This document shows positions 36,101 to 46,900 of a DNA stretch of 64,000 nucleotides, piece after piece. Source of the stretch: Tribonema minus (taxonomy: Eukaryota > Sar > Xanthophyceae > Tribonematales > Tribonemataceae). The translations under genes were made by a program, and so were the position numbers. The notes beneath the pieces were generated by a model that ran no database searches, was not told the origin of the DNA, and saw only the letters and a program-made list of their open reading frames with translations. The stretch is from positions 124,001-188,000 of the forward strand of contig JAFCMP010000096.1 in assembly GCA_017506865.1 (NCBI GenBank), given 5' to 3'. Numbering within the stretch: the stretch's first letter is position 1; each line of letters begins with the position of its first letter.

Positions 36101-37107
36101 CTGAGCCACACCTATCGTAGCCGATGTCTCCATCTCTTGAGCGAAAACGCCGGAGGACCGCGGTTATGCCTCTAGTATACATTTGGGCCAGAGGCGCCCG
36201 GTCCTCGATTCCTTGCCTAAGCACGCCGCTGACGTGCCTGGCCGAGGTTCTCTTTCTTGCGTGTTCAAGCAAACGATCTACAGTGTGCCCTGATGCTATC
36301 CGTATCCCCATGTTCCAATATCCCCTGCTGCTGCCCAAAGCCGTATCCTCAACACACGCGACTCCGCAGCTCCTGCTCACAGCCAGCATCTCCCATCCCC
36401 TTGCTGCCTGATGCACCCTCGCCACCATCAGCGCCACCGCGAGCGCTGCCGCACCTCTCGGTGCTAACGAGCATACGTAGTACTTAGTGATTGCAGCACA
36501 ATCTTTTTCACAGGTCTTCACACCGCTGAGCGAGCATCACTTCGCACCCTAGACCCTGACCTAACCCACGCCTAACCCTTTTCCTAACCCTAATCCTCAC
36601 CTAAACCTCACCCTAACCCTCCCGCAAACCTACCATTGACCAAACATATTGCGATGCTGGTGTGTCGCTGGAAAGTACGAGACCTCAAAATTGGTGCAGA
36701 AAGGCGGCCTTTCCCCCCTCAAGGGAAATCGTGGTGACTTGAAGTTGTATTTATGGCTGGACCGTGGGCTGAGCACACTAGATATATATCTACGGGCGGC
36801 TCTTGGGGATAATATCCTTGCGAGTGAAGTTCAACAGCGACGTGAAGTTCTGCTCGTATGATCCGTACACATACGTACCCTTTGCTAGCTGGAAAACAGC
36901 AACTGAGAAGAAGTGCAGACGTGAGCGTTGGGCGAGCCTTCTCACGAGTGATCCAAGGGCTGCTGCTGTCTACCTGCAGCGAGCGGAAGTATCAATCGAC
37001 TTCCCACAGGAAGGCCGTGTTGCTCGTTTAGTAGAAACATCAACTGCTGTTTGAGAAAGCAGCACCTACAGGCGCTTGGCGGCGGCCGCGCCAGCAGCTG
37101 AGCCGTC
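33195..37107. other. Long gene-poor stretch with degenerate telomere-like repeats
   Basis: No confident gene. G runs occur at 33305-33334. A degenerate CCCTAA array lies at 36548-36620. A minus-strand frame of 160 codons (36039-36521) is the longest open frame here, but it matches no family I know and has no clear start context. Any 5' exons of paralogue B or of the 37108 gene may be hidden here. Confidence 0.4.
36548..36620 (-). repeat. Degenerate interstitial telomere-like array
   Basis: CCTAACCC, CCTAACCCT, CTAAACCTCACC and similar variants of CCCTAA (TTAGGG on the minus strand) fill about 70 bp, interrupted by single-base changes. Confidence 0.75.
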
Positions 37108-37857
37108 ATGTTCTGTAGAGCAACGCTAGCTGCCATGCGGGTGCGGAAGGACCTGGAGGAAATCACGGACACCAAGTCCTCCGCTGGCATCGCGACCACC
37201 ACGGTCGATTACTGCACCCCGGACTTGCTGACCCTGCACATCACGCTGCACATGGAGACTGGCATCTACATGGGAGCCTCATTCACCTTCGTCATCGAGG
37301 TGCCGGCCAACTACCCCTTCACCGCCCCGCGGGTGACCAGCACGGGCAGGATCTGGCACCCCAGCGTGCACCTCACCACCGGGTGCGTTCGGCTGCCGAT
37401 CCTGGAGGCCGACTGGCGGCCCGTGCTCACGATACACACTGTGGTGTTCGCGCTGCAGCTCATGCTGCTGGAGCCCAGCCACGAGTACCCCGCCAACGAC
37501 GCGGCGGCGGCGGCGGCGCTGTCCACCCCCGACGTCTTCAGGGAGCAGGTGCGGTGCACCCTGCGCGGGGGGTGGTTCGTGGGGCACGAGTTCCCCGCGC
37601 GCCTCGCGCCGGAGCCGCAGGCGTCGAAGCGCAAGCAGGCGCACGAGTGCAGCGACAGCGACTCCGAGCTCAAGTACAACCTCGAGGGCCTGTGCCTGCA
37701 GGACCAGGTGGCGCCGGTGGCGGGGCCCCGGAAGCGCATGCGCCTCAGCAATGGCGGCGTGGGCGCTGGCGGCGGCGGCAGCGGCGGCGGCGGCGGCGGC
37801 GGTGCAGGGAGGATGGCCTGCGTGCCGATGTGTGGAATCGCGGCGGCGACATGTTGA
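37108..37857 (+). CDS. UBC12 (UBE2M)-like E2 variant lacking the catalytic Cys
   Basis: A single-exon frame of 249 codons. An in-frame TGA lies nine bases before the ATG, which fixes the start unless there is an upstream intron. Residues 11-140 follow the UBC fold closest to UBC12, the NEDD8-conjugating enzyme: RVRKDLEEITD, ANYPFTAPRV, then ILEADWRPVLTIHTVVFALQ and LMLLEP. The active-site region is changed. The HPN motif reads HPS (84-86), and where UBC12 has GNVCLNIL this protein has GCVRLPIL (92-99): Arg95 occupies the catalytic Cys position and a Cys sits two residues earlier. The tail has nuclear-localisation-like KRK and RKRMR stretches and a Gly run. It is probably a non-catalytic E2 variant or a decayed retrocopy. 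It lacks introns while the UBE2H gene nearby has six. Confidence 0.75.
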   Translation: MFCRATLAAMRVRKDLEEITDTKSSAGIATTTVDYCTPDLLTLHITLHMETGIYMGASFTFVIEVPANYPFTAPRVTSTGRIWHPSVHLTTGCVRLPILEADWRPVLTIHTVVFALQLMLLEPSHEYPANDAAAAAALSTPDVFREQVRCTLRGGWFVGHEFPARLAPEPQASKRKQAHECSDSDSELKYNLEGLCLQDQVAPVAGPRKRMRLSNGGVGAGGGGSGGGGGGGAGRMACVPMCGIAAATC

Positions 37858-39088
37858 GGTACCGCCGCCGTCCGTCGTCGGGACGAGCTGAGGGCGCGGG
37901 GTTTATGAGTGAGTGAGTGAGTGAGTGAGTCGCTGCGCGCGCACGCGCTCATTGCATTGGCGGTGTCGCATCGCGCCAGGCCCCCGCTCACGCAGCGTCC
38001 GCGTCCACACCAGACTCCCTTCGTGGGCAACTTCACCTGGTGACGTTCGAGGAGGGATTGCTGTGTGTGTCATGCGTATTTCCTGTAACTAGCGCACACA
38101 GGACGCCCCTCCCGGCAGCAGCGGCAAGCACCCATTTGTCTGTGTTCTCTGTCTGTAAACATCACATCATAAACCGTTCTTGCCTGCCCGCTGGCATTGC
38201 CGGGGGGGCAGGCGGGGACGCAGGACTGGCACCGCTGTATATAAAGCACCAAGTGTTCTCTGTTCAGTGACTGTGTGTGTGTGTTTTGTCTGTTGCTGGC
38301 AATGCCTGACAGCGCTATGACCTTTGCTGCGCCACATGCCTCTGCTGGAATATACTGTTCACGTAGCCGATGTATACATGCCCGGGGAGTGCACCAATCG
38401 CACGCTGCTGCACATGGTGGTGCTTGCCTTGATGTTGATGTTGGACACAGTGTGGGTTTGCACCATGCCGTCGATTCCCGTCTGTCTCGTACACGCTTGC
38501 ATCTGCACAGTGTGAGGGTCGCCAGTAGTACAGCGCGAGCCTAGTTTCGGTTACGTATGGGAGGAACGCACGCGAAAGTCAAACAGCTCAGCGAGGGCAT
38601 TGTGCTCCTGACAAGGCAGCATGGCAGCGCAGCTGCAATGCCCTGCGGCCACCTTGAGGATCGATGAGACGTGCTCGTCACGTGGAAATGGATGCGCTGC
38701 GGCGGTTGGCGATGGCCGCGCTGCACTTTGCTGTGGCGCAAGGCCTGTGTCCGTACGCTTGAAACGCGTCGCCACACGAAGCACATTTGTCAGGCGCCTG
38801 AAGTAACAAGCATACAGGCGTGCTCATGCGCAACGCTGAGCACTGATGTGCAGATTGCGGTCATGCGGCAAGACAGCAGCGCGCGAGCGGTGCACATCCG
38901 ACAGCGCAGCAACGATGACTTGCGCTGTGCAGCAGCAGCGGGCCAGAAAAGCAGCGTAGCACAAGCCGAAGACCGGACCCACGCACATATATATACTATA
39001 TTTACAAACATCTTAGCGCGGTGTGTACAAAAATGTGTGCGTGCGGTGCATCCCACGCCCGCGCGTGCGCTGCTGTCGCCGCCGCCGG
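37858..39088. other. Intergenic; (GTGA)n repeat, no gene seen
   Basis: A GTGA tetranucleotide repeat lies at about 37907-37930. The segment 38985-39005 is AT-rich (ATATATATACTATATTTACA), next to the 3' end of the minus-strand gene, and could help form its 3' end. Confidence 0.45.
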
Positions 39089-40718
39089 CTACGACAGCGG
39101 CAGCGCGCCCGCCCAGTTGCCGTACACGTTCACCGCGGCGCTCAGCAACAGGCTGACGAACGGCACGACGGGGACGTCGGGGAAGTGCTCAAAGTGGCCG
39201 CCGCCGGCGTCGAGGTGCGGGTAGCGCGACGCGAAGAAGTGTATCGACGCGATCGTGCCGAAGCCGCTCACGAGGTGCCAGAGCATGTGATAGTGGTCGT
39301 ACAGCGGGTTGCTCGCGCGTCGCAGCGTGCCGTCGCCGCTCGGGCACGCGCACACGACGCCCGGCATGCCGCACGCGACCATGAAGTAGCCCGCGAGCGG
39401 CGTCCCGGCCAGGACGACGGCGGCGTGCGCCCACACGCGCGCGCGCGCCGCGAGCGCGAGCGACCACGCCGTCGTGAAGAGCAGCGCGAGCGCGCCGACG
39501 TTGTCAAGGTTGAAGTAGCGCGTCTCGCGCGCGCGGTGGAAGAGCGTCGAGCCCACCGTCGTCGCGGCCTGCAGCGCCGCGACGCCGTACTGGTGCGCGG
39601 CGACGCCGTACAGCGCGGGCACCGCGTACACGAGCGACGTCCACACGAGCGGGTCGCGCAGGCGCCGCCGCACGTCGCGCCGCCCGAGGCGGCAGCGCAG
39701 GCGCGGGTCGCGGCGGTAGCGGCTCGAGCGCAGCAGGTACGGCGACAGCGCGCAGCCGAGGCCGAGCAGCGCCGCGGCGCGCGCGGCGGCGGCGAGGTGC
39801 CACGGCGGCGGCGCCGCCGCTGCCGCGCGCGCGAGCGCGAGCGCCGCGGCGAGCGCCGCCGCGCTCGACAGCAGCCGCGCGCGGACGAGCGTGCTGGCGG
39901 CGCTGCGCTGCACCAGCGCCGGCGGCGAACACTGCAGCCGCACGATGACGACGGGCTTGGCAGCGCCAGCGGCGGCGGGGAGCGCGGCGGCAGCGGCGGA
40001 GGGGTTGTGCGGCACGAGGCGGCAGACCTCGCCCGCGGGGACGACGTGGTAGTGGATGTCGCTGGCGGAGGACGAGCGGCGCCGGCGCTCGTACTTGCAC
40101 GGCGCGGCGCCATTGCTGTCGTTGTTGCTGCCGCCGTTGGCATCGCCAAGAGCGCTGCCGCCGTTGGTTTCGCCGTCGCCGCCCGGGTTGTTGCCGTTTG
40201 AGGCTGTGCTGCCCTGCGTGTCGTCCGGCTGCTCCCCCTGCGCCTGCTGCCTCCCCTCGTGGTTTTGTGACGACACTGCAGGTGCATTATTGGCAGAGCC
40301 ATAGCCGGAAGCTGAGCTGCCCTGCGCATCCCGCACTGCAGCGTCCTTGCCATAAGCTGTGGGGGCCTGCGCTTGCAGCAAGGAATCGCTCTCCCCCAAG
40401 GCTGCGGCTGCTGCTGCCACCACAGCAGGTGGCGCAGCGACTCGTGAAGTTCGCAAGCACCACAGGGCAAAGTCGATGCATATGTATAGGCAAGATACAG
40501 CCCCTACTGCGAGCGCAGTCCAGTGCACTGGGTACACACCTGCAAAAGGCACACAAAAAACACAGAGAGGATGAACAGAAGATTCAGGATCCGCGAAGTG
40601 GGCTCTGCTGCTGGCGATTTGATTACAGCGCTGATGTCTGGTTTTGAGATGGCAATGACTCACCTTGCACTGCGGCCTGTAGCGCCGCTGCAGCCTTATG
40701 CAGCAGGATCGCCGCCAT
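39089..40718 (-). CDS. CREST-superfamily-like multi-pass membrane protein
   Basis: Two exons: 40664-40718 (ATG 40716-40718, MAAILLHKAAAALQAAVQ) and 39089-40539 (stop TAG), phase 1, 501 residues. Hydrophobic segments start near residue 20 (WTALAVGAVSCLYICIDFAL), followed by a hydrophilic Gly/Asn/Ser-rich loop and then several helices in the C-terminal half. Three conserved features recall the CREST superfamily (alkaline ceramidases, PAQR receptors, Per1/PGAP3): a Ser-x3-His in STLFH (349-353), an Asp in LDNVGA (364) and a His-x3-His in HMLWH (436-440). These residues form a metal site in characterised members, so a membrane lipid-hydrolase activity is possible. The subfamily cannot be decided by eye. 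Confidence 0.65.
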
Positions 40719-40952
40719 GGCCAGTTTGAAGCTTTGCCCGGTTCGAGGAACGCGTGTGCGTGCGTGAGTCCCCGTCAGCGAAGTGCGAGCGCAATGCAGC
40801 AATAGGCGGCCGCCTGATGGAATTAATTGCGTCTGACGCACATGCTCTCAGCAGCTTGCATCAAGCATTCTTGGCACCAGCTTCCGAAGGTGACCAACTT
40901 CAAGGGCACCTCGTCAGCTTGAAGTTTACTGTTCACTGTGTGTGTGTAGGTC

Positions 40953-43900
40953 ATGGTCGCCCTCAACGCTGCTGCGGCAGCAGTAGTGGCAGCTTGTGCT
41001 CTATGCGATGGTGTTGCAGCCTTCAACGCCCTCAATACAGGCAAAGCCCCACTACCTACTGCTGCTGCCAGCACGTCATCTTGGCCGATCCTGCAACTCC
41101 ACCATGGCGTCGCCAAGTCCATAGCATCGGCCGCCGCCGCTTTGTCGATAGGACTCGGAGCGCTGCTGCAGCACCCAGCTCCCGTTCTTGCGCTAAACGA
41201 GCAGCAGCAGGTGGTGGCGGAGGTGTGGAGGGCAGTGGACAGGCTGTACTTGGATCGGTCCTTCAATGGCGTTGATTGGTTCGACCTGAGGCAAAAAAGT
41301 ATCGCCAAAGTTGCGTCGCCCATGAGCGAGACGGAGCTGAACAAGGTGAGCATGGGAGCACCGCTGCTCTGAGAAATCTCATCTTCTTCTTTAGAAACAT
41401 GCAACTTCAACTTGCATTGCACTCGATCTTTTTGTTGAGAAGCAGCTACTTTGCTTGTCGATGCTGCTTCAATCATTAGCCGGAACATGGAATCGCAGCA
41501 GCAGCAGCAGCAGCCATTTGTTGGGGGTAATCAGCCGCTGGCTGGCTGCATGCATGGCAAGCCAGAGCCGACGGCACGGCGGCCGCCAGCTAGCCACCAG
41601 ACCGGACCGCATTGCTCCCTGTGCCGGTGCACCGCTTCCAAATGTGATGCGCTGACGCGTTGCATTGGGGCTTTCAATCTCACACCATACGCCGCCATTC
41701 TATGAGCTGCCAAATTTGTGAGCCACCACTGGCAAGCGTGGAACAAGTACATCGACACCTGCCAGACCTCAATGTGGGCTAATATTCATGTCTCTGGAGT
41801 AGTGACTGCACTCTCTGAGCTGGGACTTGACATGCAGCGTCTCTCTGCACGACTCAAAAGGGTAAGCTTTGCTGACGCGTGAGTGAGCGGCAATATACAT
41901 GCCTCCCCTTCACGGGAACCCAGCTAGCTGGTAACATCACCAAGACGCACACACAAGCCAACGTCACACTCGATACGAGCATTGTAGAGTGTTTAATCAC
42001 AGGCTGGGAGTTGATCGTGGGCAGATGTTTGTCGTTTTATGGCGATGTCCAGACAATGCACCGTCTACCTGTGTGGTGACAGCTGGCACCAGATAAAGCT
42101 GACAGCAGAGGGAGGAGCGTGCGGCGCCACGCATGACATTTGCTCCAAACACTTCTTTCTGCATGCTGCGCTCCTTCACGCTGCAACGCGTGACTGCACA
42201 TGCGAACGCGAGCAGGGCTCGTAACTGTATGATGGGCCATCATGCGGCGGCACATGCCAGCAGCTTTCTTGTCTACAGTTATACGTTCACGCGGCGCGTA
42301 TCATTGCACACACAGTGCGCCTCTACCAAAGGCATCACGCCGCGCAGCACAGGGCGCCACACGGCGCTGCTGTGGCTCTGCAACCCCATCTCGTGCAGCC
42401 CCTCCTCGCGCTCTATACGTCAGCGTGCGAGGCCCTCTCCCGGTTCGCGATACATACTGTATGCCCGGACTCATGGGACTCGTGTCCAACTACAACGCCT
42501 GGCTAGGTCTCTAAGGGGACTCACGACCTGACTCGTGAAGTCATGCCATCGCGACTGGTGCCTTGACTTGAAGTCAAAGTCATGGAAATATGCCTCGACT
42601 CATGCCAACGTGTCTCTATTGCCTGCGGTCATGCCAACGGGACTCATGCTGTGACTCGCTGATTCAGGCGAGATACGGCATCTCGCTGTCCACTTGCGGG
42701 CACGCTTGACTCAACGACTCATACACGGCTCTACTGACCGATGCCTGGACTTCATGACTCACTGAATCATGACATGACTCATTGACTCATGGCGTGACTC
42801 AAAGACTCAACGCGCGTTCTCCCCCCCCCCCCCCCGCAGGTCATCGCCGACATGCTGTCGCAGCTCGGCGACAAGTACACGCGCTACCTGCCGCCAGCCA
42901 AGTACGAAACCATTGTCCAGGTGCGTCAGCAAACACTCCCTTGTCATTTATTGTCATCAGGACTGCTGCCCCCCGCAAGCCGATACTTGACGTCTGTGAC
43001 AACAGTTGGAGGCGTTCATGGTTGCCGTTTGCCGCTGACGCGATAGGGCGTGCCTCGGCAGCAGCTGCTTGCTCTGTGACGCGTGCTTGTGCTCGCTTCT
43101 TCAGGTGGCGCGTGCACGGCAACAGTTAGGCAGTGATGCGCAGGCAGCGAAGCTCAGGTAGCGAAGCTCTATCAGCACAGCTCAGGCAGTGATTTTCAAT
43201 TGGGGCTGCTTAGTCGCTGACAGTTCTCTGTAACTCAGCAGTGCTCAGGCAGCGAGCTCAGTCAGTGATGCTGAGTATCCGCTCTGGTGTAGACCGCGCA
43301 GTGAGACTCATTCAGTGGTGCTCATTCACGGTGCAGCAACGCCAACATTTCCATGCAGACTGCCGGCATTTCCTGCGCTAGCGCTGTATTTGACGAGCGC
43401 TGAGCCGTGTTGGCAAGCCCTGAATCTACCCCTCATAATGTACTGTTCTTGTGTATCGTGGCGTCAGGCCGCACTCTGCACACAAGTCCGGAGCGCGGTC
43501 CGCGCCTCTGCCAACCCTTTCCCTAATCCTAAGTTGCCAACGGCTAGGGTTAGGGTCAGGGCTAGATGCTGCTTCAGTTACCGCGCTGCCGCCGCTCTGA
43601 CTCTGTTTTGTATCATGCGGCCCGGCCGGACTGCGGCACACATCGTGCCGGCACTCACGCATTGACTCAACACGCACTCAGTGACTCGCGAACTCTGACT
43701 CACTTGCGCAGAGCGCCAGCGGCCAGCTGGCGGGCGTGGGCGTGCAGATCAGCTTGGAGGGCGACTATCCTGTGGTGGTGGACGTGGAGGTGAGAGCAGT
43801 TACGCGCCTTCACGCATGAAACTCATGAGCGTGATACACCTAGCGGCTGTGGCTGATTGTTGTGTGGTGCGGTGACTACCCCGTGGTGGTCGACGTGGAG

Positions 43901-46900
43901 GTGGGAGCAGTTGCGCGCATTCACGCATGAAATTCATGCGCATGATTCACTGCAGCGTTTGGCGGTCATCGCTGACTGACTGTCAACGACTGGCGCATGT
44001 GCCGCTGCGTTCGGGGGGGGGGGAGGTGACGTTTTGCACGAGTGATGATGGCCACAATGGCTTGGAGGGCAACTAACCCCGTGGTGGTCAACGCGGAGGC
44101 GAGAGCGGTTACGCGCGTTCACGCAATAAATTCATGCGCATGAATCGCTTAGCAGCTGTGGCTGAGTGTTGTGCTGTGTGGTGCACGCAGATGCAAGCAG
44201 TCTGTGCGCAACGAGGTTGACTGTGCTTGTACGAAGTATGATTGCGACGGATCTTGCAACTCGATGACTTACGTCAGCGCAGAGGGCGACTCTCCTCCCC
44301 GATACCGCAACCAGTGGCAATCATTTGATGTTCTTCATGCATGACTCATGCATGAAAGGTGAAGTTGCAACTGCAACTGGCCAGCGAGTTCCCTGCGGAC
44401 GCGAGAGCCGCGGCAGGCAGCCTGTGTTCGCATGCAAAAACTGCATGATTTCACTTGTCGTTGACTGTGCCGCAAGCGCTGGTGCATGTCGCTGGTTCTT
44501 ATCAAGTGCAGTCGGGTGGTGAGAACCAGGTCTCAGACCACGCGCAGAAGGGCATCCCGGCGCCCGCGGTAGAGCTGAAGGCGGGCGATCTGCGGGTGCA
44601 TGACTTCAACTTCAACTCATACTTCACTTATTGCTATAGCTTATCTCGTTGTCATCAGCGCCGCTGATGCGCGTCTTTGCACACGCTGTCGCTGTCGCTG
44701 CTGCTGCCGGCGCAGGAGGGCACGCCGGCGGCGGCGGCGGGGCTCAAAGCGGGCGATCTGCTGGTGCAGGCGAGCGGCGAGGACCTGCGGGGGTACACAC
44801 CCGATGACACCGCAGCGCTGCTCAGGGGGCCGGAGGGGAGCCGCGTTGGCGTCGTGGCGAAGAGGGGGGGCACACAGGTGCGTGCTTATTAGGCTCTTTC
44901 TAGCCACCAAAGCAGCATTTCATGCTCGGGCTGATAGAGCTCTTTCTCGCTACCAAAGCGGCGTCTCGTGCTCAGGAGCCGGAGGGGAGCTCATTAGGCT
45001 CTTTCTCGCCACCGAAGCGGCATCTCGTGCTCGGGGGGCGAAGGCGGGCCGCGGGGGGGTGCACATATGCTATCAGGCGCTTTCTTGCCATTAAAGCGGC
45101 ATCTTGTGCTCGCGCGGCTAGAGGGGGGGCGGGGGCACACCCACACACTCTTATTAGGCTCTTTCTCGCCACCAGAAATGCAGAAGTATACTTGGCGGTG
45201 CCTTGGGGGGCTTGGGTACCCGGATCGCCCACTCATCAATTCTAGCGATATGGCTGCGTCACTAAAGGGGGCGGAGGGGAGCCGCGTTGGCGTGGATGGC
45301 GCGGGGGGGGGGGCTGCACATGTGCACACGCTTATTAGGCTGTTTGTCGTTGACACAAGCCCACACACAATCATCATGATGGAGCGGCACTGTGTTGATG
45401 GTGTGAACTGCCTTTTTGTTGAGTATACATCTGTGGCTTTTTGTCGCTACTCAAAACGTACTTCAAAGTATTCGAATTCAGTGTTTGTGGTGCCTTGACG
45501 CACGTACTTGACTGAGCCTCGCAGCCCGGCGGCACTGCTCAGGAGGTGCAGAGGGGCGGCGTGCACGGACGTTGTTCTTCAGCTAACGCGGCAGCAGGGT
45601 GCTGCTGCGTCACATTGGTTTGTGCGGTTGCAAGGCACATGTAGCAAAGAAGCATTAGGGATGAGCAAGCACCGAGGAGTGAAAGCGCAGCTTTGCTCAG
45701 GCGGCAAAAGGGGAGTCGCGAGGCGGCTTCTCAGCCCCGAAACCCCCCCCCCACATACACTCACACACCCAACCAGAATCCTTTCTGTTGAATGCTCAAC
45801 CCGCTCCTCATGCACGCCGCCGCCGTCGCGGCCGCCGCATGCACTCAGACCCGCGCCGCTGCGCCCCACACGCCGCAGCAGCCGCGCTCTTTACCCCCCC
45901 AAAACCCCTCCCCCCCGTCCCCCCCGCGCATACACTCAGCCCCCTGCTCACCTGCATACGCGCATGCTTTAACGCATGCCCGACGCCGCCAAAGCAGCGC
46001 CCCTCACCCCCCTCACCAAACCCCCCCCTAACCCCCCCCCCCCCCCCCCGCCGCGCGCGCGCAGACGCTCGACCTCGTCCTCACGCGCGCGCGCTTCAAG
46101 ATCCAGGGCGTGCGCGGCGCGCGCACAACGCTCAGCGGCGGCGGCGGCACGCCCCCTGTCGCCGTCGTGCGCGTCAAGTCCTTCAGCGCGACGACGGCGG
46201 AGGACGTGGCAGCGGCGCTGCGCGCGGCGCGCGCCGCGGGGCCGATTGGCGGCGCCGTGCTGGACCTGAGGGGGAACGTGGGGGGGCTGCTGCCGGGCGG
46301 CGTGGACACGGCGCGGCTGTTCCTCCCCGCGCAGCGCGACATTGTGTTTGTGGTGGGGAAGACGGGGGTCGTCGCGGCGCAGGTGAGCGGAGGAGCGTCA
46401 CACGCTTGCACTTTAGTATGTTTGTTGCGCGCAATGTCAACATTGGTGTTGCGTGGTGCACCCGTGGTGTGCTGGTCGTCTCGGCACTCCTTGCTTAGTT
46501 TCTGAGTCTGGGGGGCGGAGTTGCCGGCGCACTTTACTGCGTGGTGTGCGCGTCTCGCGCAGCCATCGGTACACATTGTCTTCGTCGTGGGGAAGATGGG
46601 CGTCGTCGCAGCGCAGGTGAGCGGAGGGGTGCCACATGCGCGCATTTGGTGGCGTGTTTGTTCTTGTCAGTCGTAGCACTGGGGGGCGCAATTTGCACTC
46701 GTGCAGGCACTGGTATTGTGTCCGTAGTGGGGAAGACGGGGGTCATTGCGGCGCAGGTGAGCGGAGGAGCGTCACGCGCGCGCACTTTGGTAGGAAACAA
46801 ACTTTGTCATGGAAACGATTCAAACAATCGCAGAGCTCTAGGTGACAGGGCGTGGTTAGCCGCAGACGCCTTCCACCGATGACCGTGGTCGTGGCTGCTG

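Noticed and set aside
36039-36521. 160-codon minus-strand frame as a gene
   Set aside because: No family resemblance, no splice or start support, and random open frames of this size are common at this GC content.
42470-42810. CRISPR-like array
   Set aside because: Units are degenerate and irregularly spaced, and the host is eukaryotic.
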